Part shown: positions 7,397 through 14,162 of the stretch, in pieces
How positions within the stretch are numbered: position 1 is the first letter of the stretch
How the letters are laid out: the number at the start of each line of letters is the position of its first letter
From: JAAYZQ01 sp034428935
GTDB taxonomy: Bacteria; Chloroflexota; Anaerolineae; JAAYZQ01
Assembly: GCA_034428935.1 (NCBI GenBank)
Contig: DAOUHB010000058.1
Location: 1-63,613 of the forward strand
Length of the DNA: 63,613 nt
Direction of reading: 5' to 3'
The notes under the pieces: model-generated
Databases searched by the model: none
Told to the model about the DNA's origin: nothing
What the model saw: only the letters and a program-made list of their open reading frames with translations
Position numbers and translations under genes: made by a program

Positions 7397-7801
7397 GGGG
7401 ATGAAATGGCTTCGACAGGGAAGGCTGGGCTGGGACTGCAAGCCGAGGCGCCCGTGCCGCGTTAAAAATGGGCAAACAATCAAGTGCCAAACAGCGCACT
7501 CAACCCGCTCTCGCGCTCGCCGCGTAAACGGCAAACGCGATAGCATGACCGCTTGACGGTCACGTCCGCCCTTTCCCTCCCCCGGGGGAGAGACCGGCGG
7601 GCGACAGAAAACCGGGGGTGCCCTCCCACGAGACGCCGATACGTGGGATCAGAGGCGGGGAGTTCACGCGCCCTGCATCGGCTGGCCAGGGCCGCAGCCT
7701 GTTGATCGGCGGTTGCTCTGGCGAGAACCAAATGGTCAACTAAGCTTGTAGATGTTCCTGTTCGAGTTCTCTGGACGCGGGTTCGATTCCCGCCATCTCC
7801 A
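7397..7801 (+). ncRNA. ssrA: tmRNA (transfer-messenger RNA)
   Basis: One-piece tmRNA, the ribosome-rescue RNA that tags stalled peptides with help from SmpB. The 5' end GGGGATGAAATGGCTTCGAC is diagnostic. GGGGATG pairs with CATCTCC at 7794-7800 to form the tRNA-like acceptor stem, and the T-arm GGTTCGATTCC precedes it. The discriminator is A7801, followed by CCT rather than CCA, so the final CCA is probably added after transcription. In the mRNA part an 18-codon frame starts at GGC 7471 and ends with TAA at 7525; it would encode GKQSSAKQRTQPALALAA, ending in the expected ALAA-type degradation signal. A later start at GCC 7486 would give 13 residues. Confidence 0.93.
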
Positions 7802-7811
7802 CCTTACCGTG

Positions 7812-7849
7812 GGGGAGTGGAAAGCGTTCTGCTATTCTGCTCCCCTTTT
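7812..7849 (+). terminator. Probable terminator of the tmRNA gene
   Basis: GGGGAG (7812-7817) can pair with CTCCCC (7840-7845), followed by TTTTGTTTT. The loop is long (22 bases), so the hairpin is only moderately convincing. Confidence 0.5.
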
Positions 7850-7920
7850 GTTTTCTGGAGGGCGCCGCTGCCCGGCAAGCCCGCCGCCAGCGGCGAACTG
7901 GTCACCAGGAGCAAGGACCC

Positions 7921-9276
7921 ATGAGCAGGACGATCACCCACATTATCAAGCGAACAGGGGCGGTGGTTCCCTTTAACCCCGAGCGGATCACCAACGCCAT
8001 CTACCGGGCCGCCGTGGCCGTGGGCGGCCGGGACCGCGAGACCGCAGAGGGGCTGACCCGCCAGGTGGTAGACATCCTGGAGGAGGTGACGCCCCGCCAC
8101 CGGCACCCCACCGTCGAAGAGATCCAGGACATTGTCGAAAAGGTCCTCATCGAGAACGGCCACGCCCGGGTGGCCAAGGCCTACATCCTGTACCGCGAGG
8201 AGCGCGCCAGGCAGCGCCGCGAGAAGGCCGGCCGCGGCTACCGGGAATCGGGGAATATTCCGTGGCGCAAGATCTACGAAGTGCTGCGCTGGTCGGTGGA
8301 CCACGACCTGTACACGGTGGAGCAGTTGAACGCCCGCATCGCGGCCGGCGAGTTTGCCGACGTCGTGGGTGAATCGGACCGCTGCTACGACGAGGACGTC
8401 AACACCGCGGCGCAGTTGATCGAGGACCGCCGCGAAGAGGTGCGCCTGGCCATCATCGCCGGCCCGTCCTCGTCGGGCAAGACCACGACGACGATCAAGC
8501 TCGGGCAGCGCCTGGCGGAGATGGGGCTGCGGCTGGTCGCCTTTCACGTGGACAATTATTTCTTTGACCTGGAGCTGCACCCCAGGGACGAGTTCGGAGA
8601 CTATGATTTCGAGACGCCCCAGGCCCTGGACCTGGCGCTCATCAACGAGCACCTGCAGCGGCTCATTGCCGGCGAGGAGGTGCGCATGCCCTACTATGAC
8701 TTCAAGACGGGCAAGCGCCACCTGGAGGTCACGCCCATGCGCATCGGGCCCGGCGACATTCTCCTCATCGACAGCCTCCACGGCCTGTATCCGGCCATGA
8801 CCGAGGACCTGCCGCCGGAGACCAAGTTCCGGCTGTACATCGAGACCCTGCTCCAGACCAAGGGCCCCGATGGGCGCATGATCCGCTGGACCGACCTGCG
8901 CCTCATGCGGCGCATGGTGCGCGACGCCAGCTTTCGGGCCTACGATCCGCAGCGCACGCTGGAGCACTGGCATTACGTCCGCACCAGCGAGATGCGCAAC
9001 ATCATCCCCTATGCCAACAACACCGACTATATCGTCAATGGCGCGGTGCCCTACGAGCTGCCGGTCATGCGCCGCCGGCTGCTGGACAGTTTTGCCCGCT
9101 GGGCCGTCGAGTACAGGGACGATCCGCTGCGCACCGATGCCCAGGAGCGCGCGGAGCGCGTGGCCTCGCTCCTGGCGGCGGTGCATCCCATCGAGCCCCG
9201 GGACGAGGAGGCCATCCCCGCCACGTCGCACCTGCGGGAGTTTATCGGGGGCAGCGCCTACGATTACTCGGGCTGA
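7921..9276 (+). CDS. ATP-cone domain fused to uridine-kinase/phosphoribulokinase-family kinase
   Basis: A 451-residue two-domain protein. Residues 1-95 are an ATP-cone: IIKRTGAVVPFNPERITNAI and the EEIQDIVEKVLIENGHARVAKAYILYR ending match the regulatory nucleotide-binding module best known from ribonucleotide reductase and NrdR. Residues 175-400 form a P-loop kinase of the uridine kinase/phosphoribulokinase family, with GPSSSGKTTT at 181-190, the HVDNYFFDLE substrate region and LLIDSLHGLYPAM as the Walker B-like strand. The kinase may phosphorylate a nucleoside or a sugar phosphate; the ATP-cone suggests allosteric control by ATP/dATP. GGAGCAAGG precedes the ATG. Its end overlaps the end of the opposing mobA gene by 13 bases. 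Confidence 0.85.
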   Translation: MSRTITHIIKRTGAVVPFNPERITNAIYRAAVAVGGRDRETAEGLTRQVVDILEEVTPRHRHPTVEEIQDIVEKVLIENGHARVAKAYILYREERARQRREKAGRGYRESGNIPWRKIYEVLRWSVDHDLYTVEQLNARIAAGEFADVVGESDRCYDEDVNTAAQLIEDRREEVRLAIIAGPSSSGKTTTTIKLGQRLAEMGLRLVAFHVDNYFFDLELHPRDEFGDYDFETPQALDLALINEHLQRLIAGEEVRMPYYDFKTGKRHLEVTPMRIGPGDILLIDSLHGLYPAMTEDLPPETKFRLYIETLLQTKGPDGRMIRWTDLRLMRRMVRDASFRAYDPQRTLEHWHYVRTSEMRNIIPYANNTDYIVNGAVPYELPVMRRRLLDSFARWAVEYRDDPLRTDAQERAERVASLLAAVHPIEPRDEEAIPATSHLREFIGGSAYDYSG

Positions 9277-9866
9277 CGCAGCAGGGCCTGGACACGCTGC
9301 CAGTCGTCGGGGGTGTTGACGTTCAGGAAGGAAAGGTTCCGGGGGTCGTAGCGGTCGACCTCGGCCTGCTCCACGTAGCAGACGCGAACGTCGTCGAAAA
9401 AGGAGACAATCCGGCGGCGTCCGCGGGAGAGCTGGCGCTCCATAGGGCCCAGGCAGCCCTTGCCGTAGACGGCGTGCAGCGGCTCGACCAGGTCGCCCAG
9501 GCGCGGCAGGACGACGTCGTAATCCACCGACAGGCTGACCATGTGGCGCAGCAGAGGAAGGCTGAGGAAGGGCATGTCACAGGCGACGGCCACGGCCCGG
9601 TCGTGCCGCGCCGCGTGAAGCCCGCTGTAGAGGCCCATGAGGGCGCCCACCCCCGGCTGCCGGTCGGGTACCAGGCGGACGGGAAAGGGCAGGTCAACGG
9701 TCCGGCGTGGATCGTTGCTCACGACGACGAGATCGCCGGCCAGGGAGGCCAGGAGGCCCAGGGTGCGATCCAGGAGCGACTGTCCCTCGACAAGGAGCAT
9801 GCACTTGTCCTGGCCCAGGCGGCGGCTCTCGCCGCCCGCCAGGACGACGGCGCTGATGGCTTGCAC
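9264..9866 (-). CDS. mobA: MobA-like molybdenum cofactor guanylyltransferase
   Basis: A 200-residue MobA-type nucleotidyltransferase, which attaches GMP to molybdopterin to make the bis-MGD or MGD cofactor for molybdoenzymes. The signature LAGGESRRLGQDK lies at residues 9-21, followed by VVVSNDPRR, VPDRQPGVGALMGLYSGL and ACDMPFL (metal-binding Asp). The start is GTG at 9866, with GGAGG 5 bases upstream and a normal family N-terminus. An in-frame ATG at 9899 coincides with the predicted transcript start and has no ribosome site. No molybdoenzyme or other Mo-cofactor gene lies in the window. Confidence 0.9.
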   Translation of the reverse strand: MQAISAVVLAGGESRRLGQDKCMLLVEGQSLLDRTLGLLASLAGDLVVVSNDPRRTVDLPFPVRLVPDRQPGVGALMGLYSGLHAARHDRAVAVACDMPFLSLPLLRHMVSLSVDYDVVLPRLGDLVEPLHAVYGKGCLGPMERQLSRGRRRIVSFFDDVRVCYVEQAEVDRYDPRNLSFLNVNTPDDWQRVQALLRQPE

Positions 9867-9906
9867 GGCACCCTCCGCCTCTGCTGGATCTGCTCCCATG
9901 GCAGGC

Positions 9907-9936
9907 AGTATACCCCCGATCTTGCCCTTTTGTCCA
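9907..9936 (-). promoter_or_regulatory. Promoter of mobA
   Basis: Minus strand TGGACA (9936-9931), an 18-base spacer and TATACT (9912-9907). The predicted start near 9900 supports translation from the GTG at 9866. Confidence 0.6.
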
Positions 9937-10005
9937 GCGCAGCAGCCTCGCCAGGCAAAGGGCCGGTCCACCCGGCGGACCAACAGCCCGCGCAGGTCGG
10001 GCAGG

Positions 10006-11346
10006 CTATTTGCCCCCGGCGGCCACGGCAAAGAGACGCACAAAGTTGCGATCGGCCCGCTGGCCCACGGGAAAGCGCTGCCGCAGGCGATAGTTGCGCG
10101 CCAGGCCGTGGCCGATGTGCCGTCCGGCCTGCTCCTGGTAGGGCGCAAGGGCCGCCGCCGTGGCCGGGCCGGAGGCCAGGGCCCGGGCCGCGTTCTCGGC
10201 GGCCAGCCGCCCGGCGACCATGGCGTTCAGGATGCCGCCACCCGTCAGCGGGTCCACCTGGCGGGCGGCGTCGCCGGCCAGCATCAAGCCGCCGGTGACC
10301 AGCGTCCGGCAGGGCAGCCCCACGGGCACGTTGCCGGCGACGAGGGTCACCGGGCTGCCCGCCGACAGGGCGCGCTCCCGCTCGATGAAACGTTGGAGAC
10401 AGGCGAGGGCAGTGTCGCGGGAGAGGCCGGCCTGCAGGCCGAGCCCCACGTTGGCCCGCCCCTCCCCCTTGGGAAAGACCCAGGCATAGCCTCCGGGGGT
10501 CAGGTCGTCGTCGATCCAATAGCCCAGGCATGACGGGTCCCAGTCGATGCCCGACAGCAGGTATTGGGCGCAGGCCATGGTGTCGTCCAGGGGCAATTGC
10601 GTGTCCAGCCCGGCCCAGGCGCCGACGCGCGACTCGACACCGTCGGCGGCCAGCACGACGCCCGCCTCGATTTCGACCGCCTGGCCGTCGATGCGGGCCA
10701 CCACGCCGCACACCTGCCCGTCGCGGCACAGCAGGCCCGTTACCGGCGCCTTGACCCGCACCCGGGCGCCCGCCCGGGCCGCCTGCTCGGCCAGGGCGCG
10801 GTCAAAGACGCGCCGCTCCAGGACGTAGCCCAGCCCGCCCTCGCCCTGCCAGCATTGAACCTCCCGGCCGCCGGCCCGGGCCACGATCCGGGCCCGGGTC
10901 ACGCGGGCCGCGATCCAGGCCGTGTCGGGCTCCAGGAATGCGGCCAGGGGCTCGTGGGCCACGCCCTCGGCGCAGCGCACCGGCGAGCCGATCTCCTGGC
11001 GCTTTTCCAGCAGAAGGACCGAGAGTCCCAGGCGTGCCGCCTGCCAGGCAGCCGTCGAGCCCGCCGGCCCCGCGCCGGCCACCACCAGGTCGTAGCGAGG
11101 CGCCAGGGATGCCCGGGCCCCGGCCAGAAGGTCCGGGGAGGCAGGGGCCGCCCCGTCTGAAGAAAGCCTGGGTGAAGAATGCTCGGGGGAGAGGGCACCC
11201 ACCGGGCAGGCGGCCAGGCAGGTACCGCAGTCGATGCACTCATCGCCGACGATGAGCCGCGTCTCGGCCAGGTTCAGGGCGTCCACAGGGCAGACGCTCA
11301 CGCAGCCACCGCAGGCGCAGCAGAGCCGCGGATCCACGTTGATCAT
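10006..11346 (-). CDS. Geranylgeranyl-reductase-family flavoprotein with N-terminal 2x[4Fe-4S] ferredoxin
   Basis: A 446-residue fusion. Residues 1-50 are a bacterial ferredoxin with two CxxCxxCxxxCP sets (Cys 9, 12, 15, 19 and 37, 40, 43, 47). A linker of about 35 residues leads to an FAD-dependent geranylgeranyl reductase-type domain: the Rossmann GAGPAG at 91-96, VRCAEGV near 124, ADGVESRVG near 260 and GDAARQVDPLTGGGILNAM near 375. This family saturates double bonds of polyprenyl chains in quinones, chlorophyll side chains or lipids; the fused ferredoxin would feed low-potential electrons directly. Genes for IPP isomerase and a prenyl synthase lie close by, so a polyprenyl substrate is likely. 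The start is ATG 11346 with GGAGAG upstream. Confidence 0.9.
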   Translation of the reverse strand: MINVDPRLCCACGGCVSVCPVDALNLAETRLIVGDECIDCGTCLAACPVGALSPEHSSPRLSSDGAAPASPDLLAGARASLAPRYDLVVAGAGPAGSTAAWQAARLGLSVLLLEKRQEIGSPVRCAEGVAHEPLAAFLEPDTAWIAARVTRARIVARAGGREVQCWQGEGGLGYVLERRVFDRALAEQAARAGARVRVKAPVTGLLCRDGQVCGVVARIDGQAVEIEAGVVLAADGVESRVGAWAGLDTQLPLDDTMACAQYLLSGIDWDPSCLGYWIDDDLTPGGYAWVFPKGEGRANVGLGLQAGLSRDTALACLQRFIERERALSAGSPVTLVAGNVPVGLPCRTLVTGGLMLAGDAARQVDPLTGGGILNAMVAGRLAAENAARALASGPATAAALAPYQEQAGRHIGHGLARNYRLRQRFPVGQRADRNFVRLFAVAAGGK

Positions 11347-11448
11347 GCTCGTCTCTCCGTTTCGTCGAGGGGGCCCGAGCCGGCCGGGCCACACTCCTTG
11401 CGCTCGTTACCTCGCTTTGTCCTGGAAAGATCTGCGAGGGGCAACGCG

Positions 11449-11490
11449 AAAAGGCACCGGAAACCGAAGCCTCGATTCCCGGTGCCTTTT
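11449..11490. terminator. Strong bidirectional terminator after acpP
   Basis: AAAAGGCACCGG (11449-11460) and CCGGTGCCTTTT (11479-11490) form a perfect 12-bp stem with flanking A and T runs. It lies 28 bases beyond the acpP stop on the minus strand and separates acpP from the flavoprotein gene. Confidence 0.88.
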
Positions 11491-11518
11491 CGCCCTGGCA
11501 AAGAAGGGGCCGGGCGCC

Positions 11519-11752
11519 CTAGGGCAATCGTTCCTGCAAATAGTCGGCGGCCTGGCCGACGGTCTTGATCTGCTGGGCCTCTTCGTCCGAGATCTCGCCG
11601 CCGAACTCGTCCTCGAAGGCCATGATCAACTCCACGAGGTCCAGGGAATCGGCATCCAGGTCCTCGCGGAAACGTGCTTCGCGGGTTACTTTTTCGGGGT
11701 CCACACCCAGTTGCTCGACGATGATGGCTTTTACTCGTTCAAAGGCGTCCAT
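11519..11752 (-). CDS. acpP: Acyl carrier protein
   Basis: A 77-residue acidic acyl carrier protein that carries growing acyl chains on a 4'-phosphopantetheine arm in fatty acid synthesis. The attachment serine lies in DADSLDLVELIMAFEDEFG, near residue 36. Length and charge match the family exactly. It stands alone between its own promoter (11810-11838) and the terminator at 11449-11490, so it is transcribed as a single gene rather than in the usual fab cluster. GGAGGAAAAAGC precedes the ATG. Confidence 0.95.
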   Translation of the reverse strand: MDAFERVKAIIVEQLGVDPEKVTREARFREDLDADSLDLVELIMAFEDEFGGEISDEEAQQIKTVGQAADYLQERLP

Positions 11753-11809
11753 GCTTTTTCCTCCTGGAGTTAAGCTCCGGCGTTCATTTGCCGCCGTTAC
11801 AGATTGGAT

Positions 11810-11838
11810 ATTCTACCAGGTCTGGTGCGACATGTCAA
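11810..11838 (-). promoter_or_regulatory. Promoter of acpP
   Basis: Minus strand TTGACA (11838-11833), a 17-base spacer and TGGTAGAAT with the -10 at 11815-11810. It is back to back with the fni promoter, five bases apart. Confidence 0.8.
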
Positions 11839-11843
11839 CTCGC

Positions 11844-11872
11844 TTGACATTCCGTGTGTCCCCTGGTAAGAT
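11844..11872 (+). promoter_or_regulatory. Promoter of the fni-prenyl synthase operon
   Basis: TTGACA (11844-11849), a 17-base spacer and TGGTAAGAT with the -10 at 11867-11872. The same CCTGG word precedes the -10 in both divergent promoters. Confidence 0.8.
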
Positions 11873-11931
11873 CGTGCCATTGGCTTCCAGGACATAGAAC
11901 ACTCGAGCGGACGATGAGTTACGGGAGAACA

Positions 11932-12960
11932 ATGCTGGAAGAACGAAAAGCGGAGCACCTGCACATCAACCTCGAGAAGGACGTCTCCTTTCCCCAGGTG
12001 ACCACGGGCCTTGAGCGGTATTGCTTTGTGCACAACGCCCTGCCCGAGCTGGACCTGGCCCGGGTGGAGCTGGGGACGGCCTTCCTGGGAAAGCAGCTAC
12101 GCCTGCCCCTCCTCATCTCGTCCATGACGGGCGGGACGTCCGAAGCGCAGCGGATCAACCTCCACCTGGCCGAGGGGGCGCAAGCCGCGGGGATTGCCAT
12201 GGGCCTCGGTTCGCTGCGGGCAGCCCTGGAAGCGCCCCACCTGGCCGACACCTTTCGCGTCCGGCACCTGGCGCCCGACGTCCTGCTCTTTGCCAACCTG
12301 GGCGCCGTGCAGCTCAACACGGGCGTGACCGTGGACGATTGCCGGCGCGCCGTCGACCTGGTCGAGGCCGACGCCCTCATCCTGCACCTGAACCCCCTGC
12401 AAGAGGCGCTCCAGGCCGAGGGCGACACCAACTGGGCAGGCCTGCTGGACCGCATCGCCGCCGTGTGCCGCTCCCTGGACGTGCCGGTGGTGGCCAAGGA
12501 GGTAGGCTGGGGCATCTCGGCAGGAGTTGCCCGCCGGCTGGCCGACGCCGGGGTGGCGGCCGTCGACGTCGCGGGCGCGGGGGGCACGTCCTGGAGCCAG
12601 GTGGAGATGTACCGGGCGCCCACCGAGCGCCGCCGCCGGCTGTGCGCCCGCTTTGCCGATTGGGGCATCCCCACCGCCCGGGCCGTGGTCGACGTTCGGG
12701 AGGCGCTGCCCGACGTGCCCCTCATCGCCAGTGGAGGCCTGCGCACCGGCCTGGATCTGGCCAAGGTCTTGGCCCTGGGCGCCGACCTGGGCGGCCTGGC
12801 CGGGCCATTCCTCAAGGCCGCCAACGTCTCGGCCCAGGCCGTGGCCGAGCTGGCCGGCGAGGTGGCCGACGAGCTGCGTATCATCCTCTTTAGCCTGGGC
12901 CTGCCCGACGTCGCGAGCCTCAAGGGCACGCCGGCACTGCGCCCCTGCGAGCCCCGGTGA
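11932..12960 (+). CDS. fni: Type 2 isopentenyl-diphosphate delta-isomerase
   Basis: A 342-residue FMN-dependent type II IPP isomerase, which interconverts IPP and DMAPP with reduced FMN and Mg2+. Typical motifs are RKAEHLHINLEKDV at the start, LLISSMTGGT (FMN site), GLGSLRAAL, VVAKEVGWGIS, DVAGAGGTSW and SGGLRTGLDLAKVLALGADL in TIM-barrel order. I chose the ATG at 11932 because GGGAGA lies 6 bases upstream; ATG 11914 has a weaker site and an in-frame extension to 11854 lies at or before the promoter's -10. It shares an operon with the prenyl diphosphate synthase 51 bases on and is divergent from acpP. Confidence 0.95.
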   Translation: MLEERKAEHLHINLEKDVSFPQVTTGLERYCFVHNALPELDLARVELGTAFLGKQLRLPLLISSMTGGTSEAQRINLHLAEGAQAAGIAMGLGSLRAALEAPHLADTFRVRHLAPDVLLFANLGAVQLNTGVTVDDCRRAVDLVEADALILHLNPLQEALQAEGDTNWAGLLDRIAAVCRSLDVPVVAKEVGWGISAGVARRLADAGVAAVDVAGAGGTSWSQVEMYRAPTERRRRLCARFADWGIPTARAVVDVREALPDVPLIASGGLRTGLDLAKVLALGADLGGLAGPFLKAANVSAQAVAELAGEVADELRIILFSLGLPDVASLKGTPALRPCEPR

Positions 12961-13011
12961 GATAGCCAGAGACAGAGACAGACAAAGGAGCATCGTCAAA
13001 AGGAGCCAGCC

Positions 13012-14061
13012 ATGAGCCTCGAAGAAGCCTTTGCCCGCCTCCTGCCCCTCGTCGAGGGCGAGCTGCAAGAGATGGTTCGCGCTTCGCACTACAGCCTGTC
13101 CGACTATTACGGCATGATGCAGTATCACATGGGTTGGGTCGACTCGGACCTCAAGCCCGTCAAGTCGCAGGGCGGCAAGCGGCTGCGGCCAGTATTATGT
13201 CTCCTCTGCTGCGAAGCGGCCGGCGGCGACGTGGAGCAGGCGGTGCCGGCTGCCGCGGCCGTGGAGCTGGTCCACAACTTTTCGCTGGTGCACGACGACA
13301 TCGAGGATGGCAGTCACTACCGGCGGGGTCGTCGCGCGGTGTGGGACCTCTGGGGTGCGGCGCAGGCCATCAATGCCGGCGACGGGCTCTTTGTCCTCGC
13401 CAGGCAGACCCTGCATCGCCTGGTGGACCGCGGCGTGTCGCTGGCGCGCTACCAGGCCGTGGGCCAGGCCCTGGACCGGGCCTGCCTGCTGCTGTGCGAG
13501 GGCCAGCATTTTGACATGTCCTTCGAGGAGCGGCTGGACGTGGATCGAGACCAGTACCTGGCCATGATCCGGCGCAAGACAGCCACGCTGCTCGCCACGG
13601 CCGCCCAGATGGGCGTGCTGGTGGCCAGCGATGACCCGGTCTTGGCAGCGCGCTACTACCGCTTTGGCGAAAACCTCGGCCTGGCGTTCCAGATCCAGGA
13701 CGACGTCCTGGGCATCTGGGGCGACGAGAAACACACCGGCAAGTCGACGGCCACCGACATCCGCGACAAGAAAAAGACGCTGCCCGTGGTGTACGTCCTG
13801 AACCACCCGGACGAACGCCTGCCCGCCCGGCAGTTGCTCGACATCTATCGCCAGCCCGCGCCCCTGGGCGCCAGGGACATCGAGGCGGCCCTGACCATCC
13901 TGGATAGGGCCGGCGCCCGCCAGTACGCCGAAGAGATGGCCCGCGGCTACCACGCCCAGGCCCTGGCCAGCCTGGACGAGTGCAAGACAGAGGGCCGGGC
14001 CCTGGCCGCCCAGGAGAACCTGCGCGAGATGGCGGCCTCGCTCCTGGGCCGCACCACGTAG
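13012..14061 (+). CDS. Polyprenyl diphosphate synthase (geranylgeranyl-PP synthase type)
   Basis: A 349-residue all-alpha trans-prenyltransferase that extends allylic diphosphates with IPP. The first aspartate-rich motif is DDIED at residues 95-99, the second is DDVLGIWGD near 229, with GGKRLRP at 54-60 and KTA and FQIQDD motifs in place. Chain length cannot be fixed from sequence; residues before the first motif (HNFSLVH) are small-to-medium, which fits C15-C20 products. It follows fni, which supplies its DMAPP, and the nearby flavoprotein may reduce its product. AGGAG precedes the ATG. Its stop codon TAG is the first three bases of an intergenic repeat unit. Confidence 0.92.
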   Translation: MSLEEAFARLLPLVEGELQEMVRASHYSLSDYYGMMQYHMGWVDSDLKPVKSQGGKRLRPVLCLLCCEAAGGDVEQAVPAAAAVELVHNFSLVHDDIEDGSHYRRGRRAVWDLWGAAQAINAGDGLFVLARQTLHRLVDRGVSLARYQAVGQALDRACLLLCEGQHFDMSFEERLDVDRDQYLAMIRRKTATLLATAAQMGVLVASDDPVLAARYYRFGENLGLAFQIQDDVLGIWGDEKHTGKSTATDIRDKKKTLPVVYVLNHPDERLPARQLLDIYRQPAPLGARDIEAALTILDRAGARQYAEEMARGYHAQALASLDECKTEGRALAAQENLREMAASLLGRTT

Positions 14062-14162
14062 GGGCGAACCCTTGCGGTCGCCCCGTTGGGCAGGTGCGAG
14101 ACCTGCCCCTACCCCGAATGTAGGGGCGAACCCTTGCGGTCGCCCCGTTGGGCAGGTGCGAG
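14058..14162. repeat. Two 43-bp identical copies of a TAGGGGCGAAC hairpin repeat
   Basis: Identical units lie at 14058-14100 and 14120-14162. Each contains GGGGCG...CGCCCC able to fold as a hairpin, and GGGCAGGT pairs with ACCTGCCC at 14101-14108. Both flanking convergent genes take their TAG stop from this element. It looks like a REP-type dispersed repeat and may also act as a bidirectional terminator. Confidence 0.82.

Noticed and set aside
7133..7465. A second protein overlapping the tmRNA 5' end
   Set aside because: The frame runs in a different phase through the small gene at 7104 and into the tmRNA, with no ribosome site.
14058..14162. CRISPR array
   Set aside because: Only two copies, 19-base gap, internal hairpins and location at two gene ends fit a dispersed repeat.
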